A stretch of 64,000 bases of DNA from Bacillus cytotoxicus (GCF_023715645.1 NZ_JAMBOP010000002.1:186001-250000), one strand, 5' to 3'. Counted from the stretch's first letter, positions 44,663 through 53,385 are shown. Made by a program: numbers and translations. The notes: generated by a model not told the origin, from the letters alone.

Positions 44663-45313
44663 TTTCTTCTTCCGACGAAACAAATCAAATGTTTTATACC
44701 CTTGCGAAAGGATATCAACCATTTGTTGCTGGCGTTTATCACGCGTTTGTTGTTGCTTTGCTGAGAAGATGTGACGTGCCCAGTCTTTTTGATATCCAGG
44801 AGTTAAACTTTGGTAAAACTTCAGTTCGTTCGGATGATCGGCTAATAATGCTTCAACATCTTTTACATTGTTCTCATAATCGGCAACGCACTGGCTGGCA
44901 GCTGCTGTTTTCTTTGCCTTCTTTTTTTCACGTTTTAGTCCGACAACAGTGAAAACGTCATCCATGCTTACCATCCGAGCGAATTTAATATCGCTATTCC
45001 CTACATATCCATCTTCGCCAACGTTCATTGCTGGGAACATTTCATCTCTGTGAATATATGTTTCATAGCGCTTATTCCCTTTTTTCGGATATGCGAAAAA
45101 TATGTAGCCTTTTTCAAGTAACAGCTGTTCATTGTTTATAATATTTTTTGTGTGCGTAACCATTTCATCAAGTGTTTCTACAAAAATGAAAATCGCATCA
45201 TGTTCTGTTGAAAGAGTCGTTTTTTGTTCAGTAAAAACATGATAATCGCTTGGTTGATTGATTACAGCCATGTTTTTAAATTTCGTTAGTTTTAATTTAT
45301 CGATAATTGTCAT
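44660..45313 (-). CDS. YdeI/OmpD-associated-like protein
   Basis: 217 aa, soluble. C-terminal ~65 residues (FYQSLTPGYQKDWARHIFSAKQQQTRDKR and a basic end) match the YdeI helical motif seen in bacteriocin-protection-type proteins; the N-terminal half (AIFIFVETLDEMVTHTKNII, GYIFFAYPKKGNKRYET) looks like the DUF3052-type fold. Molecular function unknown. AAGGAG upstream of the ATG. Confidence 0.75.
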   Translation of the reverse strand: MTIIDKLKLTKFKNMAVINQPSDYHVFTEQKTTLSTEHDAIFIFVETLDEMVTHTKNIINNEQLLLEKGYIFFAYPKKGNKRYETYIHRDEMFPAMNVGEDGYVGNSDIKFARMVSMDDVFTVVGLKREKKKAKKTAAASQCVADYENNVKDVEALLADHPNELKFYQSLTPGYQKDWARHIFSAKQQQTRDKRQQQMVDILSQGYKTFDLFRRKKK

Positions 45314-45451
45314 AACAAGCTCCTTCGTTAATTCTATTTATTGTCCATTCAATAATTGCTCTTGATTATTCAGCAACTATTTCAATTAATAAAGTGTACC
45401 TTATTGATTGAAAAACGTCTGTAAAAATGGTCTCTTATACTTTCTACGATA

Positions 45452-45478
45452 AAAAGGCAGACCATACAACAGTCTGCC
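45452..45478 (-). terminator. Terminator of the permease transcript
   Basis: GGCAGAC / GTCTGCC stem with T5 on the minus strand, separated from the permease stop by a repeat. Confidence 0.75.
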
Positions 45479-45485
45479 CTTCATC

Positions 45486-45602
45486 TATATAAATCCAACT
45501 TGACTTTTGGGCACACAAGTCGCCGCCATGCCAAGCAAAAAGTAACTTGCTACTTTAACTGACCGCTTCTACTCAGGGCCATATTTTTAATCTGGATTTT
45601 TA
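45486..45602 (-). repeat. bcr1-like repeat variant between permease stop and terminator
   Basis: Minus strand: AAAAATCC left end, GGCCCTGAGTAGAAGCGGTCAG, TACTTTTTGCTTGGCATGGCGGCGACTTGTG tail, AAGTCAAGTTGGATTTATATAG end. The outermost bases include the permease stop codon. Confidence 0.75.
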
Positions 45603-46928
45603 TACTTTTTTCTTCTTACATACAAAAGTAGAACATAGAATTAAGATAACTAACACGCTTAAACAAAGAAGAATACTCGCTCTGTTTTGATCGCTAAATG
45701 TAAATGCCACGCAGCAAATGCTTAATGTAATTGCAGTAAATAACGTTGCATATGGAAATCCCCATACTTTAAAATGCGGCAATTTTGTATATGTTTTACG
45801 AAGCTTTAGTTGCGCTAAACATATGCTGATCCACACCAACGATACTGTAAACCCTGGAATTGCCATTAAATACCCAAAAACGCGGTCAGGTGAAAAATAT
45901 GCAACAAATGTCCCACCAACAAGAACGATAGAGCTCAAGATAACGCTATATACAGGCACACCGTTCTTCGCAACAAATGAAAATTGTTTCGGCGCTTCTC
46001 CTTCTGCAGCTAAAGAATGCAGCATACGTGTACAACCATAAATACCGGAGTTTGCTGCAGACAATACCGCTGTAATCAGGACGAAGTTCATAATATGAGC
46101 CGATCCTTTAAATCCAACTGCCGATAACACTTGTACAAATGGACTTGCTTGGTTGCCAATTTCATTCCATGGAATTAATCCGCAAATGATCAAGATTGGA
46201 AGTGTGTAGAATAGTACAATTCTCCAAAATACTCCTTTAATCACTTTAGGCAATACTTTCTCTGTATCCTTCATTTCTGTTAAAGTCAATCCGATCAGTT
46301 CAGAACCACCGTAAGAAAAAATTACAATTAATAATGCCGAAAATACTCCTGACCAGCCGTGTGGGAAGAACCCCTGGTGCTGTACGTAGTTTTGCATATA
46401 GTGTGTTTCATTGCTTGGAATTACTCCGAATAAAATAGCTCCGCCTAAAATAAGAAATAGAACAATCATCGTAATTTTAATTCCCGCAAACCAAAATTCG
46501 AACTCTCCGTAATGCTTTACATTCATAAAGTTAATCGCCACGATGAAAATCGCACTAATAAAGCTTAATGACCATAAAGACATAGAAGGAAACCAATATT
46601 GCAAAAAGCTTCCTGCAGCGATTACTTCAATGACACATACAACTAATAACATGAAACAATACATCCAGCCAATCACAAACGACACGTTTGATCCAAGTCC
46701 TTTACGAATAAATCCTTTCATATTCATCCCAGGATAAGCGATCGCCATCTCTGCAAGTGCACTCATTACCACAAGAAGTAATAATCCTGCAAATAGATAA
46801 GAAAAAATAACTGCCGGCCCCGCTATTGATACTGTTTCAGAAGTCCCTTTGAATATCCCTGTGCCAATTGCTCCTCCGAGTGCCATCAAACGGACATGCC
46901 GCGGCAATAACCTTTTTTGTAATCCCAT
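45600..46928 (-). CDS. APC-family amino acid permease, predicted aromatic (Phe) uptake
   Basis: 442 aa, twelve transmembrane helices. APC hallmark GGAIGTGIFKGT at the N-terminus (residues 18-29) and SYGGSELIGLTLTEM near residue 205. The two T-boxes upstream, which I read as Phe-specific, indicate induction by uncharged tRNA-Phe, so phenylalanine or aromatic uptake is the best guess. Sequence alone suggests only a general amino acid permease. Flanked on both sides by same-orientation repeats. Confidence 0.88.
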   Translation of the reverse strand: MGLQKRLLPRHVRLMALGGAIGTGIFKGTSETVSIAGPAVIFSYLFAGLLLLVVMSALAEMAIAYPGMNMKGFIRKGLGSNVSFVIGWMYCFMLLVVCVIEVIAAGSFLQYWFPSMSLWSLSFISAIFIVAINFMNVKHYGEFEFWFAGIKITMIVLFLILGGAILFGVIPSNETHYMQNYVQHQGFFPHGWSGVFSALLIVIFSYGGSELIGLTLTEMKDTEKVLPKVIKGVFWRIVLFYTLPILIICGLIPWNEIGNQASPFVQVLSAVGFKGSAHIMNFVLITAVLSAANSGIYGCTRMLHSLAAEGEAPKQFSFVAKNGVPVYSVILSSIVLVGGTFVAYFSPDRVFGYLMAIPGFTVSLVWISICLAQLKLRKTYTKLPHFKVWGFPYATLFTAITLSICCVAFTFSDQNRASILLCLSVLVILILCSTFVCKKKKV

Positions 46929-46980
46929 AATTTTCTCCTCTCATTTCCATATAAAGATTCTTAATTTTCAAAATATTTAA

Positions 46981-47111
46981 TTATATAAATCCATTTTGAT
47001 TTTTTAACACATAGATTGCTGCTTACCTATTCCTTTTGTTTAAAACCTGGCCTGTAGCAGACAAAGGCCTTGCCGCGTGGCCAGATGTTCTCGTCCCCCC
47101 CTAATTTTATG
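46981..47111 (-). repeat. bcr1-like repeat between T-box and permease
   Basis: ATATAAATCCATTTTGATTTTTTAACACATAGATTGCTGC at one end and GGCCAGATGTTCTCG...CCTAATTTTATGTC at the other. It sits in the transcript between the second T-box terminator and the permease start. Confidence 0.8.
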
Positions 47112-47131
47112 TCAGTTTTCCTTTCAAATAA

Positions 47132-47395
47132 AAAAAATCATCCCTGTCCTATATGACAGGGACGATTTACACCGCGGTACCACCCTAATTGCAAACGAAA
47201 GTCTGCCTCTTCATTTTGTTAACGATCTATTGACCGCCTTCCCCCCTATAAAGGGCGCCCTTTATAGAGGAAAAGATGCTCCAGGATTGAAATTCACACT
47301 TATTTATGTACTGATTCACACCTTCCATCAGCTCTCTGAAACAGGGAAATAAGTATTACTATATTCCTTTCACTGCATTTCGAATATTATGTTTT
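47132..47395 (-). promoter_or_regulatory. T-box riboswitch 2 (proximal), specifier UUC (Phe)
   Basis: Minus strand: AGAGAGCTGATGGAAGGTG at 47338-47320, a GAA-T-TTC-A specifier loop with UUC at 47291-47289, the T-box AGGGTGGTACCGCGGT at 47187-47172, and a GTCCCTGTC/GACAGGGAT terminator with T8 ending near 47132. Alignment to the glyQS specifier context (GAA-N-codon-A) sets the codon. Confidence 0.9.
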
Positions 47396-47403
47396 CTATA
47401 TAA

Positions 47404-47675
47404 TAAAAAAGTCCCTACTGATTGTATCAGTAGGGACGAATATATCGCGGTACCACCCTAATTGCAGACTGAGTCTGCCTCTCAACTTTGTTAACGATCT
47501 CATATTTGACCGTCTTTTCCTCATAAAGGTCGTCCTTTACTTCGAAAAAGATGCTCGGGGATTGAAATTCATCCTTATCTATGTGCTGATTTGCACCTTC
47601 CATCAGCTCTCTAAAACAGTGAGATAAGCACTACTTATATTCCCTTCATTGCTCAATTATATTTCAATTTATATG
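47404..47675 (-). promoter_or_regulatory. T-box riboswitch 1 (distal), specifier UUC (Phe)
   Basis: Same architecture as the proximal copy: AGAGAGCTGATGGAAGGTG near 47612, UUC at 47566-47564, AGGGTGGTACCGCGAT at 47464-47449, terminator GTCCCTACTGA/TCAGTAGGGAC with T6 ending at 47405. Strong similarity to the second copy indicates tandem duplication. Confidence 0.9.
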
Positions 47676-47752
47676 ACTCTTTAATAAGTATGTTTTGTAT
47701 TATAGGGGTTGCATTAATATTCTGTCAATAGTTTTTAAGAAATATTTAATAC

Positions 47753-48369
47753 CTACATCCGTTCTTCTTGTCTATTTGCTAAGACTGTGTTAAACCTTTT
47801 AATTATTAAATACATAGTAATAATTCCTATCAATAAACAAAAAGTAACATTTTGCGCAATACCGATAGCGTCGTTCCAGCTATTTTTACCGTTTACAAAT
47901 AATTGTAGGATTAATCCTGCAGCTAAAGGCAGTAATGCATAAGATGTTTTCTTATAAAAAAACCTGTAATCCCACCTAAAATACCGCCGACAGTTGATGC
48001 TGCGTACCATGACGCGTATGCGACTACCTGTTCTGCAAATGGTACTGCTACTGGTACATCTTGATAAAAATAGCCAATCACAAAATAAAACGTAATTGCA
48101 GTGATTGTATAGATAGCACCAAGTAATACAGCACTCTTCATATCCTTTGCAAATATATATCCAACAAGCATGGCAAGTATAAACCACATTGGCAAGGAGT
48201 TAATTATTATTGCTAAATAGGAAATGATGAAATCAAAAGTTGTTGCATCGTCCCTTAAAACAGGTAAATCATCAGAAATAACTGAAAAAAATCCAACAAT
48301 ACAACCAACGATACATGTAAAAATAGTGAAATTTCTCCAATACCCTCTATATTCTTGATTTCTCTTCAA
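47753..48369 (-). pseudogene. Frameshifted multi-pass membrane protein gene
   Basis: From the ATG at 48369 (MKRNQEYRGYW...) the frame encodes four helices up to GGILGGITGFF, then a run of seven T on the minus strand (A7 at 47956-47962) shifts it and it stops at 47923. Adding one base restores FYKKTSYALLPLAAG and two more helices to the stop at 47753, giving about 205 aa. Possibly DUF6518-like. Could be a real inactivation, a phase-variable tract or a sequencing error. Confidence 0.7.
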
Positions 48370-48526
48370 TAAAATACCCTCCCCTTCCCTTTATGAACAT
48401 TACAAAATAATCCATTTATAGTATATCACAGGGGATTACATAAGAAGTGTAACTTTGAAATAAACAGATGTATTCTCCAAATTATACTACCGCATGGACT
48501 CATCCATCTTGAGAAAATCGTATAAA

Positions 48527-48555
48527 GTGAAGGTGATCTTTCCAAAAATAGCGGG
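48527..48555 (+). repeat. Minimal family-2 repeat
   Basis: GTGAAGGTGATCTTTCC joined to AAAAATAGCGGG, with ATAAA on the left and ATGAA on the right. The rest of the 48.37-48.71 kb gap shows no gene. Confidence 0.5.
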
Positions 48556-48711
48556 ATGAATCTGTGAACCTTTCCAATTCATGATAGGTTATGTTCACTT
48601 TACATAGGGGGATTTTTAATATTTATTCCAAATATTTAGAATTAATATTAAAATAAATAACGGGAGAGGGATTATGGAATTTATAAATTATACATAACGA
48701 GGGAAATAGAA

Positions 48712-49599
48712 ATGAAAACACAATCAAAAGCTGATTTAATGTTACTACTGGTTACATTTTTTTTGGGTGCCTCCATCTTACTTACAAAGGTTGGACTCAC
48801 TTACATAGAAGAATATAATTTAATCGCATTACGCTTTATCATTGCCTTTCTTTTATCAGGCATCGTATTTTACAAACATGTAATCAAAACGAATTTTCAA
48901 ACTGTAAAATATGCGTTTATATTAGCTTCTATCTTGTTTTTAGTTTATGTTTTTGCGACTTTTGGCACAAAGTATACAACGGTTTCGAACGCGGGTTTCT
49001 TAATGAGTCTCACAGTCATATTTATTCCGATATTATCATCTATATTTTTAAAACAACGTCCTGAAAAAAAGGTTGTATTGGCAATCAGTTTAACGATTGT
49101 CGGAATCGGACTATTAACAATAAATAGTAAATTTAAAATAAGTTACGGTGATCTATTATGCATATTATGCGCTTTATTTTATGCCATTCATATCATCGTT
49201 ACTGGAACTATGACTAAGCATGTGAATTCCATTGCTCTTGGCGTGTTACAGCTCGGTTTTGTTGGACTATTTAGTATCATTTTCTCCATGTTTATGGAAA
49301 CTCCGAAACTTCCTAATAATGTTGAATCGTGGTTTTCTATATTAATATTAAGCATATTTTGTACTGCAATGGCTTTCATTGTCCAAGTCATCGCCCAGCA
49401 ACATACGACTCCTACACATGCAGGACTTATTTTTTCATTAGAGCCTGTTTTTTCCGCAGGGTTCGCTTTCTTTTTCACAGGCGAAACGCTTACAGTGAAA
49501 GGTTACTTAGGGGCAACACTTATCTTATTAAGTGTATTAATTGCTGAACTGGATTTTAAGAGTTTTTTAAAACTAAGTTTTAAGAGGCATATAGAATAG
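48712..49599 (+). CDS. EamA-type (DMT superfamily) transporter
   Basis: 295 aa, ten transmembrane helices arranged as two EamA repeats (residues 5-135 and 145-285), each ending with the conserved glycine/proline pattern; VSNAGFLMSLTVIFIPI and THAGLIFSLEPVFSAGFAF are the paired motifs. Exporter of metabolites or amino acids is typical; substrate unknown. AACGAGGGA precedes the ATG. Confidence 0.9.
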   Translation: MKTQSKADLMLLLVTFFLGASILLTKVGLTYIEEYNLIALRFIIAFLLSGIVFYKHVIKTNFQTVKYAFILASILFLVYVFATFGTKYTTVSNAGFLMSLTVIFIPILSSIFLKQRPEKKVVLAISLTIVGIGLLTINSKFKISYGDLLCILCALFYAIHIIVTGTMTKHVNSIALGVLQLGFVGLFSIIFSMFMETPKLPNNVESWFSILILSIFCTAMAFIVQVIAQQHTTPTHAGLIFSLEPVFSAGFAFFFTGETLTVKGYLGATLILLSVLIAELDFKSFLKLSFKRHIE

Positions 49600-49605
49600 A
49601 TAAGA

Positions 49606-49720
49606 AAACCCTTTTCTTTTAGGGGGGTGAGAGCATCTGACCATGCATAGTAGCGGTCAGGGCCTGTTTTTGCCACATGCTAGGTTTTAAACAAATGAAA
49701 GTTCTTGCTTATATTGTATC
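49606..49720 (+). repeat. bcr1-like repeat, truncated
   Basis: GAAAACCC, TTTTAGGGGGGTGAGAGC, CATAGTAGCGGTCAGGGCC, TTGCCACATGCTAGG; the usual AGCAATCTATATG tail is not evident. The remaining gap to 49.89 kb shows no gene. Confidence 0.75.
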
Positions 49721-49888
49721 GTAAATGACAAGAACCGATACTATTCAATTTGTAATATCGGCTCATTGTTTCATTGAAAAAAAAGTTTGATTAAAAACAT
49801 CCCACAAGTCTACATTTTATGCTGTTTTTATGATTTTTTTTAATGCTTTAAGGGGAAACAGTGTAAGTAGAAAATTAAGCTTTCACAT

Positions 49889-50197
49889 TTAATTTATTAT
49901 TATATTTAACGCAGATGCGGCTTTAGGCCATCCAACGTAAAAAGCCAAATGTGTTACCAAAGCAATAATTTCCTTTTCGTTAATTCCATTTTTTTCAGCT
50001 AATTTCAAGTGAAATGGTAATTGTTCAGTATTACCGATACTAATTAAAGCAGATAGTGTACATAAACTTCTTTCTCTGGATGTTAAAGTAGGATCTCTCC
50101 ATATTTTTTCAAATAATATATTTTCACTAAAATCAACAAAATCTGGAGCTATTTCTCTCATTTTCTTCGGTATATTGGATTCAATACGATCATTCAC
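49889..50197 (-). CDS. Carboxymuconolactone decarboxylase-family protein
   Basis: 102 aa, single CMD domain: the family pattern RERSLCTLSALISIGNTEQLPFHLKLAEKNGI and LVTHLAFYVGWPKA. The CxxC of the AhpD branch is absent, so a decarboxylase/lactonase-like or unknown role. GTG start overlaps the preceding stop by one base (TAGTG). Last gene of the LysR-linked operon. Confidence 0.85.
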   Translation of the reverse strand: MNDRIESNIPKKMREIAPDFVDFSENILFEKIWRDPTLTSRERSLCTLSALISIGNTEQLPFHLKLAEKNGINEKEIIALVTHLAFYVGWPKAASALNIIIN

Positions 50198-50610
50198 TAT
50201 TCTTTACCCTCCCTCATATTAACCATTTGTGCTACCCCTTGACCAAATGACCAGTTTTCGGCAGGTATCTCATTTAATGTAATAAAAATATCCGTGGTAG
50301 AGATTTTTAACTGATTAGAAATAGCTTTTGATATGGATTGATACAATCCCTTTTTCTGATTTATTGTTCTTCCTGGTCCACATGTGATAGAAACATGCAT
50401 TATTTTTTCTGTTCTCTTTTTCTTTTCTTCTAACAGGTAATACGGATCGTAAAAAAATAGATTAGATGGGTAGGGAAAAAACATTTGAAAGTAATCATTT
50501 TTAGGAACCTCAAAACATTCGATTAACGATCGATGAATACTATTGCTTACCTTTTTTAATTCTTCTTTATTCAAGAGACCTTCAGGATAATAAACGTTAA
50601 CAAATGGCAT
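50197..50610 (-). CDS. Tautomerase-superfamily protein
   Basis: 137 aa. Tautomerases use Pro-1 after Met removal; the ATG at 50610 gives MPFVNVYYPEG and is therefore preferred to the ATG three codons upstream. It contains two tautomerase-like half domains (a second PFV-like strand near HVSITCGPGRT), the long 4-OT/cis-CaaD-like form. Middle gene of a three-gene operon; substrate unknown. Confidence 0.85.
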   Translation of the reverse strand: MPFVNVYYPEGLLNKEELKKVSNSIHRSLIECFEVPKNDYFQMFFPYPSNLFFYDPYYLLEEKKKRTEKIMHVSITCGPGRTINQKKGLYQSISKAISNQLKISTTDIFITLNEIPAENWSFGQGVAQMVNMREGKE

Positions 50611-50654
50611 ATCTCTCATTCCCTTTCTAGTTGTAGAGTTTTTGAGACTAATTG

Positions 50655-51212
50655 CTATTGTGAAATATACAAAACTTCATATACTGTGAGATGATCTGAT
50701 GAGTAAATTTTTGGTTTTTCTTGATAAAAACTGAATTGACTATAGCCCCACTTATCTGGATTATAGACCAATAAATTTCCTAAACTTTTTTCTGCATTTT
50801 TTACATATTGATTAATAGGATTAAATGATGTTTTAGTTAATGATTTGCTTTCAGGAATATTCCCTGCATATTCAACAACATATCTACTTTTATGAAAATC
50901 TTTACTTAAATTAATATGTAAAGGAACACCGATATTAATTTGTTGCCACCCAAAGGATTTCAAAATATTGTCATAAAAACCCTCAAAGATAAATTTGTTC
51001 ATTCCTTGATCGTTATTCCAAATATATAACGGTGCATAGGAATTATATAAATTTTCATTTTCCTCTGCCACGGTGATTAAATACGCTTTAAAATTAAGCC
51101 CTGGAAAACCATTGGTTTTATGACCATTTTCTTGCACCCTTTTCCTAATAATCCCCATATCATAATCCTTTGGTAAAATGATCTTATATTGCATTCCAAT
51201 CATGTATATCAC
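50655..51212 (-). CDS. DUF4865-family protein
   Basis: 185 aa. GMQYKIILPKDYDMGIIRKRV, GFPGLNFKAYLITV and YAPLYIWNNDQGMNKFIFEG match the DUF4865 family as I recall it; members occur next to tautomerase and LysR genes. No catalytic motif is known. The start could be any of three closely spaced ATGs (51212, 51203, 51194). First gene of the operon, divergent from lysR. Confidence 0.8.
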   Translation of the reverse strand: MIYMIGMQYKIILPKDYDMGIIRKRVQENGHKTNGFPGLNFKAYLITVAEENENLYNSYAPLYIWNNDQGMNKFIFEGFYDNILKSFGWQQINIGVPLHINLSKDFHKSRYVVEYAGNIPESKSLTKTSFNPINQYVKNAEKSLGNLLVYNPDKWGYSQFSFYQEKPKIYSSDHLTVYEVLYISQ

Positions 51213-51266
51213 TCACTTTCTGTCTTATATTAATTATGATAATTCGGGAATAAAGCACTGTAAAAT

Positions 51267-51304
51267 AGGTATAAATTATGCCTGATATCATTTATAATGA
51301 TATC
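51267..51304. promoter_or_regulatory. Two dyads in the lysR/DUF4865 intergenic region
   Basis: AGGTATAAATTATGCCT (51267-51283), an imperfect 8-bp dyad with the T-N11-A form of LysR sites, abuts a perfect 9-bp dyad GATATCATT-TAT-AATGATATC (51284-51304). Both lie within the 111-bp divergent region; likely recognition and activation sites. Confidence 0.6.
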
Positions 51305-51323
51305 CAATAAGGGGTTGAAATGA

Positions 51324-52112
51324 ATGGAAATAAATGATCTTATCATATTTAAATCGGTAGCAAATGAAGGTTCAATCAGTAAAGCTGCAAAGGAACTAGG
51401 ATATGTTCAACCAAATGTAACTGAAAGAATAAAAAGACTAGAGCAAGAATTAGGAACTCAGCTACTACATAGATATAACAAAGGTATTTCACTATTACCA
51501 TCAGGTGAAATGTTGCTAGATTACACAAATAAAATATTAAATCTAGTAGATGAAGCAAAAAATGAAATTAAAATGTACAGTAAATCTTATCGAATAGCGA
51601 CATCACAATCTATTTTGTCAAATTATTTAAGTATGCGTATCAAAGAGAACTTCAGAAATTATCAAATATACATGGAAAATAGTAGTCACCTACAACAATT
51701 ATTAAAGAAGCAAAAAGTTGATTTGGTCATAACTTATGGAAATTATTCCGATCCATCATTTCAAAAAGTATTCAGCACAACTATTTCTATAGGATTACTA
51801 AAAGCAAAAGGAAAATCTAATATTGACTATTCAAAAGAGTACTTTTTTGTTAGTAGTGATAAACAATGTCCCTTTAGAAACTATACAATTGAATTCATGA
51901 AGGAAAATAATCTCTCTAAAAAACAACTTCAACTGTTAGATTCTTATTCACTTATTGAGGAATTCATCGCTGAGGGAAATGGGTTAGCTTTTTTACCTAT
52001 TAACAATGATAGATTAGAAAAAATAGAGGAAGTGCCAATAGAAAAATTACCTATTAACTTTTTTACAATTCGGGAATCAGAAAAAATGATTCCAAGGGAG
52101 CTATTGGATTGA
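51324..52112 (+). CDS. LysR-family transcriptional regulator
   Basis: 262 aa, somewhat short for the family (usually about 290-300). N-terminal HTH (residues 3-62: LIIFKSVANEGSISKAAKELGYVQPNVTERIKRLEQ), then a substrate-binding domain (LVITYGNYSDPSF, SYSLIEEFIAEGNGLAFLP). Expected to control the divergent DUF4865-tautomerase-CMD operon. The C-terminus appears intact. Confidence 0.9.
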   Translation: MEINDLIIFKSVANEGSISKAAKELGYVQPNVTERIKRLEQELGTQLLHRYNKGISLLPSGEMLLDYTNKILNLVDEAKNEIKMYSKSYRIATSQSILSNYLSMRIKENFRNYQIYMENSSHLQQLLKKQKVDLVITYGNYSDPSFQKVFSTTISIGLLKAKGKSNIDYSKEYFFVSSDKQCPFRNYTIEFMKENNLSKKQLQLLDSYSLIEEFIAEGNGLAFLPINNDRLEKIEEVPIEKLPINFFTIRESEKMIPRELLD

Positions 52113-52220
52113 CAAATAAGATTTCCTTCCAAAATAACTCTTGAGAAGAGTACAATTTATGCGACCTTCTTTACTCTACTTTTCAAACATCAGGTGTTCT
52201 TTTATGTTAAAAATAAAAAA

Positions 52221-52254
52221 ATCCCTCTTTAGATAATCATATCTAAAGAGGGAT
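52221..52254 (-). terminator. Strong terminator between lysR and the VC0807-like gene
   Basis: ATCCCTCTTTAGAT / ATCTAAAGAGGGAT perfect 14-bp stem; T7 follows on the minus strand. May serve both converging genes. Confidence 0.85.
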
Positions 52255-52301
52255 AATGATGCAGAGCCTTGTTGTTACTTTACCAATTGTAGCCATTACT
52301 C

Positions 52302-52338
52302 ATTTTATAGTGTTGTTCACAAATTAACACTATAAAAT
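52302..52338. repeat. 13-bp perfect inverted repeat
   Basis: ATTTTATAGTGTT / AACACTATAAAAT, 11-nt loop, between the previous terminator and the VC0807-like stop; possibly a second terminator. Confidence 0.55.
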
Positions 52339-52348
52339 ACTTATCCTA

Positions 52349-52981
52349 TTATACTCTCTTTGTTGGATCTATTTTTTGACGTGATTTCCTGCGATACAGG
52401 ATGGTCCAAATGATTGCAAGTCCAATAAATCCATATGTGACCAAACTAGAAATTGCTAAAAATGTCGATACTGGCAGGTTATAGACAAGTACTACTTTCA
52501 GCGTTGCTTCGCCTAATAAGACAATTCCCCACCCAGCTGTCATGATTCGTAACACTTTACGAAAGTACGCGTTGCTCCACTTATCAGCAAATGACGCTTG
52601 TTCTTTTTCTGTTTTCCCGACAGTAAATCGTAGGGCGAAATAATAAATAAGCGGTCTTCGGGTAATAAGAGAGCCAAGGAAAATGAATCCCATAACTCCT
52701 GTAACAAAAGATTCTCTAATCAAAATAAGTCTTTCGTCTCCGCCAATAGAAGCAGCAATAATTCCAAGAATAAATCCAACTAACATAAACACCGCAAATG
52801 CATCCCATTTTCTATACTTCAGAAAATAGATGATCGTTTCTACTAAAGGAATCATTGTGGCAATTGTGAGCGCCGCAATGTTTGATAGATGTCCTAGTAA
52901 CAGCCCGTAAACTAAAATGGGCAGTGCCGCATTAATAAGTAAAGAAAGGATAATTCCACGTACAATTTGTTTTCGTTCCAT
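52349..52981 (-). CDS. VC0807-family-like integral membrane protein
   Basis: 210 aa with six predicted helices; GLLLGHLSNIAALTIATMIPLVETIIYF and SFVTGVMGFIFLGSLITRRPLIYYF are the family-like segments. GGAGGGG before ATG 52981 sets the start, 13 codons inside the frame. The preceding 39-aa ORF ends one base before this ATG, so the two are probably co-translated. Function unknown. Confidence 0.8.
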   Translation of the reverse strand: MERKQIVRGIILSLLINAALPILVYGLLLGHLSNIAALTIATMIPLVETIIYFLKYRKWDAFAVFMLVGFILGIIAASIGGDERLILIRESFVTGVMGFIFLGSLITRRPLIYYFALRFTVGKTEKEQASFADKWSNAYFRKVLRIMTAGWGIVLLGEATLKVVLVYNLPVSTFLAISSLVTYGFIGLAIIWTILYRRKSRQKIDPTKRV

Positions 52982-52982
52982 G

Positions 52983-53102
52983 TTACATCCCCTCCTCTGT
53001 GTATATCCCATGAAATCCAAATGGAATATGATGAGGAACTTCAGCTCTTCCGATTTTCACCGCATCTTTTAAGCTACTTAACCCTTTTTGAAACGTATTC
53101 AA
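52983..53102 (-). CDS. Small ORF (39 aa) translationally coupled to the VC0807-like gene
   Basis: TTG start with AGGAGG 8 nt upstream (53111-53116); product begins MNTFQKGLSSLKDAVKIG, contains AEVPHHIPFGFHG and ends EEGM. The stop is one base before the downstream ATG, and the downstream ribosome site lies inside this ORF. No membrane helix; a short amphipathic N-terminus. Not recognised; either a small protein or a leader peptide that controls the membrane gene. Confidence 0.55.
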   Translation of the reverse strand: MNTFQKGLSSLKDAVKIGRAEVPHHIPFGFHGIYTEEGM

Positions 53103-53131
53103 TTCGCATTCCTCCTTTGAGATAACATAAA

Positions 53132-53208
53132 AAAGGGCAGACCAGCAGTTATCCCCGCCTAATTTCTTTACATTTTGAAGTGGGGATCTTACTTCCCGTT
53201 AACGCGAG
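53132..53208 (+). repeat. Shortened family-2 repeat
   Basis: GGGCAG...GTTATCCCCGCCT arm and AGTGGGGATCTTACTTCCC arm, ending GTTAACGCGAG, with ATAAA at 53127-53131 and 53209-53213. About 77 bp; the hairpin end is lost. Confidence 0.6.
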
Positions 53209-53385
53209 ATAAATGCGTTCTACTTTTCCATTAGCCAAAACATTATTAAAAAACTATGTTCACTACCGAATAAAAATCACAAATCTTTCTACAAAAATTA
53301 TTTTCTAATTATCGTCTTCTATAATATTTCTTCTTTTATTATCTTCTATTAATTTACACAACTATTTATTCAAACCACCATAAAA

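Noticed and set aside
45486-47111. Composite transposon formed by the two repeats around the permease
   Set aside because: The copies are in the same orientation and of different tail classes, and the permease keeps its own T-boxes and terminator outside them, so capture by the repeats is unlikely.
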